A stretch of 64,000 nt of DNA from Pedobacter sp. Leaf216 (GTDB lineage Bacteria > Bacteroidota > Bacteroidia > Sphingobacteriales > Sphingobacteriaceae), in NCBI RefSeq assembly GCF_001421515.1, contig NZ_LMKM01000033.1, positions 76,950-140,949 on the forward strand, written 5' to 3'. The first letter of the stretch is position 1; each line of letters starts with the position of its first letter. Shown here piece by piece: positions 53,976-62,839 of this stretch. The notes under the pieces were generated by a model. That model was given only the letters and a program-made list of their open reading frames with translations. It did not search any database and was not told the DNA's origin. The position numbers and the translations under genes were made by a program.

Positions 53976-55448
53976 ATGAAAAAAAATATAAATATACAAT
54001 CATGCGTAATTGCAGCCGCGCTTGGCGCAATGCTCTTTACAGCATCATGTAAAAAGGAATTTTTAAATGTTCCACCTCAAGGTCAACAGCCTTCTGCTAC
54101 GTTTTGGCAAAACCAGGATGATGCCTTAAAAGGTGTAAATGCAATTTATGCCAATTTACGCAGCTGGAACAATGTAGCCTTTAATGCAATTGCTATAGAA
54201 AGTACCGGATCTGACGAAGCTGATAAAGGTAGTACACCTACAGATGCAACCTTTTTCAATCTGTATGATCAGTTTACGGTTACCGCTACACATGGCACCT
54301 TACAGGATTTCTGGACAGGTCAGTATCAAAACATTAATCTTTGCAACCAGGTATTGGATAATGTTCCAAATATCAATATGGATGCCGCACTTAAAGCCAG
54401 ATATTTAGCTGAAGCAAAATTTATCAGGGCATATTCTTACTTTAGACTTGTAAGAGCTTATGGAAGAGTTCCTTTAAGACTAACAGTGCCTAAAGAAAAT
54501 ACAGAATTTAATATTCCACAAGCTGAGAAAGCTGCGGTATATGCTCAAATTGAAAAAGACCTGACAGAATCAGCTGCTGTATTACCACAATCATACGGTT
54601 CTGCAGATTTAGGGAGAGCTACAAAAGGTGCAGCACTTGGCATGAAAGCTAAAGTTGCCATGTATCAAAACAAATGGGCAGATGTACTTGCACTCACCAA
54701 CCAGGTAATGGGCTTAGGATATGATCTGTTTCCAGATTTTGAGAAAGGTTTCAGAACACAAAATGAAAATAATATTGAGTCTTTATTTGAAGTACAAGCA
54801 GAATTATTACAGAGTAATGCAGATGCTTCAAATTCGCAATATAGCCAGGTTCAGGGTGTAGCCGGTGTTATGGGATGGGGTTTCAATACACCATCTGAGG
54901 CACTAGCAAATGCTTTTGAACCAGGAGATCCACGCAGAGATGCAACTATTTTATTTAAAGGAGAAACGACCCCTCAAGGCGATTTAGTCCCTACTACTGT
55001 ACCGAACGAAAGATACAATCAAAAATCGTATGTTCCATTTGCAACACGGGTATCTGGCTTTAACGAAGGTGCTCAGCAGAATTTCAGGGTATTGAGATTT
55101 GCCGATGTTCTTTTAATAAACGCAGAAGCTGCCAATGAATTGGGCAATCCTTCGCAAGCATTAACCTCACTAAACAGGGTACGTGCACGTGCAAGAGGTG
55201 GAAATAATAATATCCTTCCAAATGTTACCACCACAGATAAGGATGCATTGCGTCAGGCGATCTGGAAAGAAAGACAGGTTGAACTTGCAATGGAAAACGA
55301 CCGTTACTTTGATGTTATACGTCAGGGAAGAGCAGCAACAGTTTTTGGTCCTAAAGGATGGAAAGCAAATAAAAATGAAGTTTGGCCAATTCCTCAGAAT
55401 GAAATTGACTTAAGCGGTGGATTATTAAAACAAAATCCTGGCTATTAA
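53976..55448 (+). CDS. SusD/RagB-family surface glycan-binding lipoprotein (locus 2)
   Basis: This 490-residue lipoprotein has lipobox LFTASCKKEFLNVPPQGQ. The RagB/SusD core includes YLAEAKFIRAYSYFRLVRAYGRVPLRL, the middle KGAALGMKAKVAMYQNKWADVLAL and the C-terminal KERQVELAMENDRYFDVIRQGRA, then WPIPQNEIDLSGG. It binds the target glycan at the surface and lids SusC-2. It is followed by a strong terminator, so the downstream glycosidase genes may be at lower expression or have separate promoters. Confidence 0.96.
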   Translation: MKKNINIQSCVIAAALGAMLFTASCKKEFLNVPPQGQQPSATFWQNQDDALKGVNAIYANLRSWNNVAFNAIAIESTGSDEADKGSTPTDATFFNLYDQFTVTATHGTLQDFWTGQYQNINLCNQVLDNVPNINMDAALKARYLAEAKFIRAYSYFRLVRAYGRVPLRLTVPKENTEFNIPQAEKAAVYAQIEKDLTESAAVLPQSYGSADLGRATKGAALGMKAKVAMYQNKWADVLALTNQVMGLGYDLFPDFEKGFRTQNENNIESLFEVQAELLQSNADASNSQYSQVQGVAGVMGWGFNTPSEALANAFEPGDPRRDATILFKGETTPQGDLVPTTVPNERYNQKSYVPFATRVSGFNEGAQQNFRVLRFADVLLINAEAANELGNPSQALTSLNRVRARARGGNNNILPNVTTTDKDALRQAIWKERQVELAMENDRYFDVIRQGRAATVFGPKGWKANKNEVWPIPQNEIDLSGGLLKQNPGY

Positions 55449-55460
55449 AACTTAAATCTA

Positions 55461-55498
55461 AATAAAGGTTGTCGGCTAAAACCGACAGCCTTTATTTC
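55461..55498 (+). terminator. rho-independent terminator after susD-2
   Basis: AATAAAGG-T-TGTCGG pairs with CCGACA-G-CCTTTATT around CTAAAA, just after the susD-2 stop. Confidence 0.85.
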
Positions 55499-55512
55499 CT
55501 TTGTTCCGTACC

Positions 55513-56892
55513 ATGTCAAAAACATACCTAAAAAAAATCACTTTAATATTTGCAGCCACATTCGGCTCTTTTTTACTTGTAAGTGCTTGTTCAAAGCATA
55601 AAAACATCAAATATACCCCTGATCTCACCATCAAGAAAAACCTGTCAGATGTTGAGTTATTGGATCTCGTTCAGAAACAAACCTTCCAATACTTTTGGGA
55701 TGGAGCTGAGCCAACATCAGGTGCTGGCAGGGAGCGTTTTCATGTAGATAACGTTTATCCTGAAAATGATAAAAACACAGTTGCTACAGGGGCAACAGGT
55801 TTTGGGTTGATGGCTATTTTAAGTGGTATTGATAGAAACTATGTAACCAAACAAGAGGGTTTGGAAAGATTAAACAAAATATTGGATTTCCTATCTAAAG
55901 CAGATCGTTTTCATGGAGCCTGGTCTCACTGGATCAATGGCGAGACTGGAAAAGTACGTCCATTCGGACAAAAAGACAATGGAGGCGACTTAGTTGAAAC
56001 TTCATTTGTGGCGCAGGCTTTAATCTGCATCAACGAATATTATAAAAATGGAACCGAACCCGAAAAAGCCCTGGCAAAAAAAGCAGATGCGCTTTGGAAA
56101 GGCATCGATTTTAATTGGTTCCGCAACGGGCAAAATGTATTGTACTGGCATTGGTCGCCAGAATACAACTGGGAAATGAACTTTCCCGTAAAAGGCTATA
56201 ATGAATGTTTAATTATGTATGTTATGGCAGCCTCATCCCCTACCCATGGCGTTCCTGCCGAAGTGTACCACGAAGGTTGGGCAAGGAGTGGCGCAATTAA
56301 AGCAAATTTCGATCTGTATGGGCATCATATTCCATTAGATTATCAAGGTGCAAAAAATTCTGTGGGTCCGTTATTTTGGGCACATTACTCATATTTAGGC
56401 CTAAACCCGAAAGGTTTAAAAGATCGTTATGCTGATTATTGGCAAAATAATGTAAATCAAACATTGGCTATCCACGATTACTGTGTGTCCAATCCGAAGA
56501 AATTTAAAGGTTATGGTGAAAATAACTGGGGTTTAACCGCCAGTTATTCAGTAAAAGGTTATGCAGCCCATAGCCTTCAGGAAGATTTGGGCGTTATTTC
56601 TCCAACTGCTGCAATTTCATCTATACCTTATACTCCTAAAGAATCGATGAAGGTAATCAGACACCTTTATGAAGATCTGGGCGATAAAGTTTGGGGTAAA
56701 TATGGCTTTTATGATGCGTTTTCTGAAACCGACAACTGGTACCCAAAAAGATATTTAGGCATAGATCAGGGACCAATGGTAGTGATGATCGAAAATTACA
56801 GATCAGGGCTGCTTTGGAAGTTATTTATGAAAAATACCGATGTAAAAAATGGCTTAACCAAACTCGGCTTTGAAAGCCCGGAAATAAAATAA
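55513..56892 (+). CDS. GH144-like endo-beta-1,2-glucanase family lipoprotein (glucoamylase-like domain)
   Basis: The product has 459 residues from ATG 55513, with a lipoprotein signal (LLVSACSKHK). The (alpha/alpha)-barrel domain has LLDLVQKQTFQYFWDGAEPTSG, GATGFGLMAILSGIDR, NGGDLVETSFVAQALI, WHWSPEYNWEMNFPVKGYNE and DQGPMVVMIENYRSGLLW. This is the PF10091 'glycoamylase' architecture that includes GH144 enzymes from Chitinophaga acting on beta-1,2-glucan. The family match is from recalled motifs; the exact linkage specificity is inference. It lies between the SusC/SusD pair and two further glycosidase genes. A TTG at 55501 is also in frame but less likely. Confidence 0.85.
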   Translation: MSKTYLKKITLIFAATFGSFLLVSACSKHKNIKYTPDLTIKKNLSDVELLDLVQKQTFQYFWDGAEPTSGAGRERFHVDNVYPENDKNTVATGATGFGLMAILSGIDRNYVTKQEGLERLNKILDFLSKADRFHGAWSHWINGETGKVRPFGQKDNGGDLVETSFVAQALICINEYYKNGTEPEKALAKKADALWKGIDFNWFRNGQNVLYWHWSPEYNWEMNFPVKGYNECLIMYVMAASSPTHGVPAEVYHEGWARSGAIKANFDLYGHHIPLDYQGAKNSVGPLFWAHYSYLGLNPKGLKDRYADYWQNNVNQTLAIHDYCVSNPKKFKGYGENNWGLTASYSVKGYAAHSLQEDLGVISPTAAISSIPYTPKESMKVIRHLYEDLGDKVWGKYGFYDAFSETDNWYPKRYLGIDQGPMVVMIENYRSGLLWKLFMKNTDVKNGLTKLGFESPEIK

Positions 56893-56907
56893 TTTAAAGC
56901 CCATAAA

Positions 56908-58653
56908 ATGAGAAAAACTATACTTACAATTTTCTTTTTCACTTCATTTTTAGCGGTACTTGCTCAAAAACAGAAAACCTATTGTAACCCGATTAATATC
57001 GATTATGGTTATACACCTTTCGAATCTTTCACCGAGTGGGGAAAACATCGCGCAACTGCCGATCCTGTAATTGTAAATTATAAAGGGGATTTTTATCTTT
57101 TTAGCACCAACCAATGGGGTTACTGGCACAGTGCCGATATGCTGAACTGGAAATTTCATGAAAGAAAATTCCTTCGCCCATGGAATAAAACCAAAGATGA
57201 ACTATGCGCACCTGGTGTTGGCATTGTTGGCGATACCATGGTTGTTTTTGGCAGCACGTATACCAAAAACTTCACCTTATGGGGAAGTATAGATCCTAAA
57301 GGCAATAAATGGTTCCCATTGGTAGATTCTTTAGAAATTGGAGGTTGGGATCCATCATTCTTTACCGATGATGATGGCAAATTTTATATGTACAACGGAA
57401 GCAGCAACAATTATCCTATGTACGGGGTAGAATTAGACCGCAAAACTTTCCAGCCAAAGGGTACCCGTACACCAATGTATTTACTGGAGAGCTGGCGGTA
57501 TGGCTGGCAACGTTTTGGAGAATATATGGACAATACCTTCCTTGATCCTTTTGCAGAAGGTGCCTGGATGACTAAACATAATGGCAAATATTACTTTCAA
57601 TATGGTGCACCCGGAACGGAATTTAGTGGATATTCTGACGGAGTGGTAGTGGGTAACAAACCCTTGTTTTACGACAATCCATCTACTCCACAATCCGATC
57701 CCTTAAGCTATAAAGGAGGTGGTTTTTCAAGAGGTGCTGGTCATGGTGCCACATTTCAAGACAATAGCAAAAATTATTGGCACATTTCTACCAGTATCAT
57801 CTGTGTAAAAAACACTTGGGAACGCAGAATTGGCATTTGGCCGACAGGTTTTGATAAAGATGATGTAATGTGGACCAACACCGCATTTGGCGATTACCCA
57901 CTTTATTTACCTGCCGAAAGAAAAGAAGGTGACCCGGCAGGCCCAGGCTGGATGCTCATCAACTATAAAAAGCCAGTAACCGTTTCTTCAACATTGGGAA
58001 GTTTTAATGCCAATAATGCCGTTGATGAAAACATTAAAACGTATTGGAGCGCTAAAACAGCAAACAATGGCGAATGGATTCAGACTGATTTGGGTAGCCT
58101 GGCAACAGTTAATGCCATCCAGATCAATTATGCCGATCAGGATGCAGAATTTCTTGGTAAACAGACCGGGATTTTTCACCAATATAAAATCCTATCATCC
58201 ACTGATGGTAAAAAATGGACCACCCTGGTAGATAAAAGCCAAAATAAAACCGATGTACCACATGATTACATCGAGCTCCCAAACCCTGTAAAAACGAGGT
58301 TTATCAAAATGGTTAACATCCATATGCCTACCGGAAAATTTGCCATTAGCGGTTTACGCATTTTTGGTAATGGAAACGGAGAAAAACCAACTAAAGTGAA
58401 AAATCTGATTGTACTCCGCACAGAAAAAGATAAACGCAGTGCCTACATTAAATGGGAACCTGTAGATAATGCCTTTGCCTACAACCTTTACTATGGCACA
58501 GCACCCGATAAGCTTTACAATTGTATCATGATACACGATTTTAACGAATACTGGTTTAAAGCAATGGACAGTCAAAAACCTTATTATTTTTCTATTGAGG
58601 CCATAAATGAGAATGGTGTATCGGCAAAAACTGAATTAAAGAAGGTTGATTAA
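56908..58653 (+). CDS. GH43-like five-bladed propeller glycosidase with discoidin (F5/8 type C) and FN3-like modules
   Basis: This 581-residue exported protein has a signal peptide ending near residue 20. The propeller domain (about 25-340) keeps the three GH43-type acids: D52 in TADPVIVNYKG, D148 in WDPSFFTDDDG and E217 in FAEGAWMTKHNGKYYFQY. A discoidin-type carbohydrate-binding module follows (about 350-485, NNAVDENIKTYWSA ... YIELPNPVKTRFIKMVNIHMP), then a short FN3-like domain. The GH43 clan contains many linkages and some members outside named subfamilies, so the substrate is open. It follows the GH144-like gene by 15 bases. Confidence 0.82.
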   Translation: MRKTILTIFFFTSFLAVLAQKQKTYCNPINIDYGYTPFESFTEWGKHRATADPVIVNYKGDFYLFSTNQWGYWHSADMLNWKFHERKFLRPWNKTKDELCAPGVGIVGDTMVVFGSTYTKNFTLWGSIDPKGNKWFPLVDSLEIGGWDPSFFTDDDGKFYMYNGSSNNYPMYGVELDRKTFQPKGTRTPMYLLESWRYGWQRFGEYMDNTFLDPFAEGAWMTKHNGKYYFQYGAPGTEFSGYSDGVVVGNKPLFYDNPSTPQSDPLSYKGGGFSRGAGHGATFQDNSKNYWHISTSIICVKNTWERRIGIWPTGFDKDDVMWTNTAFGDYPLYLPAERKEGDPAGPGWMLINYKKPVTVSSTLGSFNANNAVDENIKTYWSAKTANNGEWIQTDLGSLATVNAIQINYADQDAEFLGKQTGIFHQYKILSSTDGKKWTTLVDKSQNKTDVPHDYIELPNPVKTRFIKMVNIHMPTGKFAISGLRIFGNGNGEKPTKVKNLIVLRTEKDKRSAYIKWEPVDNAFAYNLYYGTAPDKLYNCIMIHDFNEYWFKAMDSQKPYYFSIEAINENGVSAKTELKKVD

Positions 58654-58716
58654 ATAAACATTTTTATTTAGGCAAGGCTGGAAACACATACCAGCAAATT
58701 AATAAGAAATCACCCA

Positions 58717-58762
58717 CAATCGTTTTAAACGGTTTGGAAATAACCAATCGTTTTAAACGATC
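58717..58762. promoter_or_regulatory. two 15-bp palindromic boxes (ATCGTTTTAAACGAT type) upstream of the GH3 gene
   Basis: Box 1 is ATCGTTTTAAACGGT at 58719-58733 and box 2 is ATCGTTTTAAACGAT at 58747-58761; box 2 is a perfect odd palindrome. Both are preceded by CA. Centres are 28 bases apart. The form resembles LacI/GalR-family operators. No lacI-type gene is in the window. Confidence 0.6.
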
Positions 58763-58800
58763 AGTAAAATTTGATTAATAAAGAGTAAAACACACATATA

Positions 58801-61098
58801 ATGAAGAGAGCGAATATCCTGGTTGTTTTTTTAACCCTGCTTGTGCTGAACGGATCGGCACAAAACAAAAAACCTGTTTCGGCAGAAGATGCAAAGATGA
58901 ATACTTTCATCAGCAACCTGATGGCGAAAATGACTGTTGATGAAAAAATCGGTCAGTTGAACTTACCAAGTTCTGGTGATATCACTACCGGACAAGCCAA
59001 CAGCAGCGACATTTCTAAAAAAATTAAGGCCGGTCAAGTTGGTGGTTTATTTAATATCAAAGGTGTAGATAAGATTAAAGCTGTTCAAAAGATTGCGGTT
59101 GAAAATAGTCGCATGAAAATTCCATTACTTTTTGGAATGGACGTTATCCATGGTTACAACACCGTTTTCCCTATTCCTTTGGGAATGAGCTGCGTATGGG
59201 ACATGAGTGTAGTTCAAAAATCAGCCAGGGTTGCCGCCATTGAAGCTAGTGCAAGTGGCATCAACTGGACATTTTCTCCGATGGTTGATATTTCCAGAGA
59301 TCCACGCTGGGGCCGCATTTCAGAAGGAAGTGGAGAAGATCCTTACCTTGGGTCACAAATTGCCGCAGCCATGGTAAAAGGTTATCAAGGGAAACTTCAG
59401 GCAAACAATGAAATTTTAGCCTGCGTAAAGCATTATGCACTTTACGGTGCTGCCGAAGCTGGTAGAGATTACAATACCACCGACATGAGTAAAGTACGCA
59501 TGTACAACGAATATTTCCCTCCTTACAAAGCTGCGGTTGATGCAGGAGCGGCCAGTATAATGGCATCTTTTAATGAGGTTGATGGTATACCAGCAACAGG
59601 GAGTAAATGGCTGATGACCGATGTTCTACGTAACCAATGGGGTTTTAAAGGCTTTGTGGTAACCGATTATACCGGTATACCTGAAATGATTGCGCACGGA
59701 ATGGGCGATTTACAAACTGTTTCTGCCCTGGCCTTAAATGCTGGTGTTGATATGGATATGGTAGGCGAAGGGTTTTTGGGAACTTTAAAGAAATCGCTGG
59801 CTGAGAAAAAAGTTGCTCTTGCCCAGATAGACAGGGCTTGCAGATTGGTGCTTCAGGCCAAATATAAATTGGGTTTGTTTATTGATCCTTATAAATTCTG
59901 TAACCCTGAAAGAGCAGAAAAAGAGGTTTTTAGTGCGGCTAACCGTCTGATTGCGCGTGAAGTTGCTTCAGAAAGTTTTGTATTGCTTAAAAACAACAAC
60001 AATTTACTTCCTTTAAAAAAATCAGGTACAATTGGTTTAATCGGTCCATTAGCAGATAACACAGCCAATATGTATGGTACCTGGAGTGTGGCAGCACTTT
60101 TTGATAAATCGGTAACTGTGCTTCAGGGTTTAAAAAATGCCTTAGGTAACGATGCGAAAATTTTAACAGCTCGTGGTGCAAATTTCCTTGCAGATTCTAC
60201 AATGGAGCACCGTTATGTAAACATCCACAACCCTACTTACAAACGCGATCCCCGCACTGAGGCCGAAATGATTAAAGAAGCTTTAGAGGTTGCCAAAAAA
60301 TCAGATGTTATTGTGGCCACAATTGGTGAAGGTTCTGAATTTACCGGCGAAAGCAGCAGCGTAACTGATATCCAGATTCCTGAAACACAAAAAAACCTTT
60401 TAAAAGCGTTGGCAAAAACAGGTAAACCAATTGTTTTGGTGCTATTTACAGGTCGCCCGCTGGCCTTAAACTGGGAACAGGAAAATATTCCAGCAATATT
60501 GAATGTTTGGTTTCCGGGTAGCGAAGCTGGAAGTGCCATTGCAGATGTACTTTTTGGTGATGTTAATCCATCAGGAAAATTAAGTGCAACTTTTCCTCAA
60601 AATGTAGGTCAGGTACCATTATATTATGCACATAAAAACACCGGTAGGCCATTGGCAGAAGGTAAATGGTTCGAAAAGTTCCGTTCTAACTATTTAGATG
60701 TAAGCAACGATCCATTATATCCTTTCGGTTTTGGTTTAAGCTATACCACATTTGGCTACAGCAACATTACGCTAAGTTCGAACAGCTTAAGCAAAGGAAA
60801 ATCAATCACTGCATCGGTTACCATAAGCAATATAGGTAAATATGATGGTAAAGAGGTGGTTCAGTTGTACATTCAGGATTTAGTGGGCAGTATTACCCGT
60901 CCGGTTAAAGAGTTGAAAGGATTCCAAAAGGTGAGTTTAAAAGCTGGAGAAAGTAAAAAGATCACTTTTAACATATCAGAAAATGACCTTAAATTTTACA
61001 ATTCTGCATTAAAATTCGCAGCAGAACCCGGTGATTTTAAAGTATTTATAGGCACAAATTCAAAAGATGTAAAAGAAGCATCTTTCAGCCTGAAATAA
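58801..61098 (+). CDS. GH3-family beta-glucosidase (BglX-like)
   Basis: This 765-residue exported enzyme has a signal peptide (ending near GSAQN). The GH3 N-terminal TIM barrel carries KIGQLNLP, FGMDVIHGYNTVFPIPLG, SPMVDISRDPRWGRISEGSGEDPYL and the nucleophile D289 in GFVVTDYTG. The second domain has VASESFVLLKNNNNLLPLKKSGTIGLIGPLA and ATIGEGSEFTGESSS with the probable acid/base region, and a C-terminal FN3-like domain. It releases glucose from beta-gluco-oligosaccharides in the periplasm. The 147-bp upstream spacer has two palindromic boxes, suggesting separate regulation. Confidence 0.96.
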   Translation: MKRANILVVFLTLLVLNGSAQNKKPVSAEDAKMNTFISNLMAKMTVDEKIGQLNLPSSGDITTGQANSSDISKKIKAGQVGGLFNIKGVDKIKAVQKIAVENSRMKIPLLFGMDVIHGYNTVFPIPLGMSCVWDMSVVQKSARVAAIEASASGINWTFSPMVDISRDPRWGRISEGSGEDPYLGSQIAAAMVKGYQGKLQANNEILACVKHYALYGAAEAGRDYNTTDMSKVRMYNEYFPPYKAAVDAGAASIMASFNEVDGIPATGSKWLMTDVLRNQWGFKGFVVTDYTGIPEMIAHGMGDLQTVSALALNAGVDMDMVGEGFLGTLKKSLAEKKVALAQIDRACRLVLQAKYKLGLFIDPYKFCNPERAEKEVFSAANRLIAREVASESFVLLKNNNNLLPLKKSGTIGLIGPLADNTANMYGTWSVAALFDKSVTVLQGLKNALGNDAKILTARGANFLADSTMEHRYVNIHNPTYKRDPRTEAEMIKEALEVAKKSDVIVATIGEGSEFTGESSSVTDIQIPETQKNLLKALAKTGKPIVLVLFTGRPLALNWEQENIPAILNVWFPGSEAGSAIADVLFGDVNPSGKLSATFPQNVGQVPLYYAHKNTGRPLAEGKWFEKFRSNYLDVSNDPLYPFGFGLSYTTFGYSNITLSSNSLSKGKSITASVTISNIGKYDGKEVVQLYIQDLVGSITRPVKELKGFQKVSLKAGESKKITFNISENDLKFYNSALKFAAEPGDFKVFIGTNSKDVKEASFSLK

Positions 61099-61119
61099 AA
61101 ATAATTAGGTTTGTTTATT

Positions 61120-61160
61120 AACCCTGTGCTATTGTAAAGTAGCCAGGGTTTTTTATTTTT
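61120..61160 (+). terminator. rho-independent terminator after the GH3 gene
   Basis: AACCCTG-T-GCTA pairs with TAGC-CAGGGTT, followed by TTTTTATTTTT. Confidence 0.88.
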
Positions 61161-61300
61161 GTTGAATGAAACCATCATAGTTTTCCAAAATATGCAATGG
61201 AATAACAAAGAATGATGAAGTCATTACCATTAAAATCAAGCCCGGCTTGCAACCCATTATCCCATTAAAAATAATTAGCAACGCATTAATAACTAAACGG

Positions 61301-62080
61301 ATGAAAAAGATATTTTTTACCATCTGCATTCTTTTTTCAGTACTTTTTTTAAACGCTCAAGACTTAAAAAAATACGACAGGGGAAGTTTCATAAAAGGAA
61401 AGGATTCGATTTATTACAGAGTTCTGTTTCCCGAAAATTTTAATCCCGATCAAAAATATCCGATTATTTTCTTTTTACATGGAAGCGGAGAGCGAGGTAA
61501 TGATAATGACAGTCAGCTGGTGCATGGTGGTAAATTGTTCCTAAAAAGTGATGTACGCAAGAACTTTCCTGCCATTGTAGTTTTTCCTCAGTGCCCATCA
61601 AACGATTTTTGGGCAAATGCCAATTTCGATAAAGATGCCAGTGGCAAAAGGAAAATAAGTTTTGTTGAAGGTGGAAAACCAACCAAAATTATGCATGCGC
61701 TGCAGGGAATGGTTAAAGATTTCCTTAAAAAGCCTTATGTAAATAAAGAGCAGGTTTATGTGGGAGGCCTATCAATGGGCGGTATGGGCACTTACGAGCT
61801 TTTAAGAAGAGAACGCCGTAAATTTGCCGCTGCTATTGCCATTTGTGGTGGCGACAACACCAATAACATTAAAAAATACCAAAAAATACCACTTTGGATC
61901 TTCCATGGTGCAAAAGATGATATTGTTGATCCGGCATTCTCAATTGCCATTGCCGAACGTTTAAAAACAGTGGGAGATGAAGTGAAATTTACGCTTTACC
62001 CTACTGCTAACCACAACAGTTGGGATAGTACGTTTGCCGAACCTGAATTGTTAAGTTGGTTGTTTTCGCATAAGAAATAG
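61301..62080 (+). CDS. exported alpha/beta hydrolase (esterase/peptidase-like)
   Basis: The product has 259 residues from ATG 61301, with a signal peptide ending near LNAQD. The alpha/beta fold has the oxyanion segment IIFFLHGSGERG, the nucleophile elbow G156-L-S158-M-G-G, the acid region GAKDDIVDP and the final histidine in TANHNSWD. Such enzymes in glycan loci are often carbohydrate esterases or prolyl-oligopeptidase-like hydrolases. Its place after the glycosidase genes supports removal of ester groups from the glycan, but the substrate is unproven. A TTG at 61247 is in frame; the signal peptide supports the ATG. Confidence 0.82.
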   Translation: MKKIFFTICILFSVLFLNAQDLKKYDRGSFIKGKDSIYYRVLFPENFNPDQKYPIIFFLHGSGERGNDNDSQLVHGGKLFLKSDVRKNFPAIVVFPQCPSNDFWANANFDKDASGKRKISFVEGGKPTKIMHALQGMVKDFLKKPYVNKEQVYVGGLSMGGMGTYELLRRERRKFAAAIAICGGDNTNNIKKYQKIPLWIFHGAKDDIVDPAFSIAIAERLKTVGDEVKFTLYPTANHNSWDSTFAEPELLSWLFSHKK

Positions 62081-62086
62081 GAAGCA

Positions 62087-62115
62087 ACCTCGCAGGTTTT
62101 TAAAACCTGCGAGGT
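62087..62115. repeat. 29-bp perfect palindrome, left end of RAYT unit
   Basis: The 14-bp arm ACCTCGCAGGTTTT, a single T, and its exact complement AAAACCTGCGAGGT. It occurs just after the hydrolase stop codon. The same 29-mer in inverted orientation (central A) lies at 62740-62768, on the other side of the RAYT gene. Confidence 0.95.
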
Positions 62116-62126
62116 CTAAAATAGCT

Positions 62127-62690
62127 TTAATCCTCAAGTTCATCGATTAATTGTTGATGTTTCCTTTCGTGATATTCTTTAAAAAAAGATAATCCTCCAA
62201 ACCAATCAACAACATCATTTCTTTTTAAGGCTGTAAATTTATCCGACAAAATAATATTGTATGATGAATACGGATAGACTCTAAAATCCTCTAATAATTT
62301 ATGTTTTTGAGGATTAGAGTGAATATAATAGATCAGTTCGGTGATATAAGATTCGTCCTCAATTTTCTTCCTTTTAAACCTTTCTTCAAAAAGTTTCCCA
62401 GTACGATCAAATCGTTTATTAAAGGCTTTGGCATAAGCATTGAATAAATTAGAAAAACTCTTTTCAATGCTCACAGTAATTTTATGTTCTTCTTTTATCC
62501 TAATTAAAAGATGAAAATGATTATTTAATAAACAGAAGGCAAAAACATCTGCTACAGGTAAAATATACTTCTTTAATAATTTCAGAAAGTAAAGGTAATT
62601 TGATTCCTCCCGAAATATGATTTCACGATTATTCCCTCTGTTATATACATGATAGTAAGTTTCACATTCTAAAGGAATTGTCTTAATCAT
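62127..62690 (-). CDS. RAYT: REP-associated tyrosine transposase (Y1/HUH family), second type
   Basis: The product has 188 residues from ATG 62690; a TTG at 62723 is in frame but implausible. The Y1 transposase fold is shown by ETYYHVYNRGNNREIIF near the N-terminus, the HUH motif in LLNNHFHLLIRIKEE, and GKLFEERFKRKKIEDESYITELIYYIHSNPQKH, with the catalytic tyrosine expected in the last block. It is a different subgroup from the RAYT at 9825-10379. Palindromes of identical sequence in opposite orientation flank the gene, giving a complete REP-transposase unit of about 680 bp. Confidence 0.93.
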   Translation of the reverse strand: MIKTIPLECETYYHVYNRGNNREIIFREESNYLYFLKLLKKYILPVADVFAFCLLNNHFHLLIRIKEEHKITVSIEKSFSNLFNAYAKAFNKRFDRTGKLFEERFKRKKIEDESYITELIYYIHSNPQKHKLLEDFRVYPYSSYNIILSDKFTALKRNDVVDWFGGLSFFKEYHERKHQQLIDELED

Positions 62691-62739
62691 TCCTAAACTT
62701 AAATAAATTCTCAGAAAAATCAAATATCTATATACTCAG

Positions 62740-62768
62740 ACCTCGCAGGTTTTAAAAACCTGCGAGGT
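62740..62768. repeat. 29-bp perfect palindrome, right end of RAYT unit
   Basis: ACCTCGCAGGTTTT, a single A, and AAAACCTGCGAGGT: the inverted counterpart of the palindrome at 62087-62115, with the flanking AG also shared. Confidence 0.95.
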
Positions 62769-62787
62769 CTAACTGCCAAGAAAATAA

Positions 62788-62820
62788 AAAAGTCCCGTTA
62801 TATGCAAACGGGACTTTGTT
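62788..62820 (-). terminator. rho-independent terminator after the YebC/PmpR gene
   Basis: AAAGTCCCGTT pairs with AACGGGACTTT; on the minus strand a run of T residues follows. It lies 19 bases after the stop of the YebC/PmpR gene. Confidence 0.88.
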
Positions 62821-62839
62821 TAATAAATATCAGATGTTG

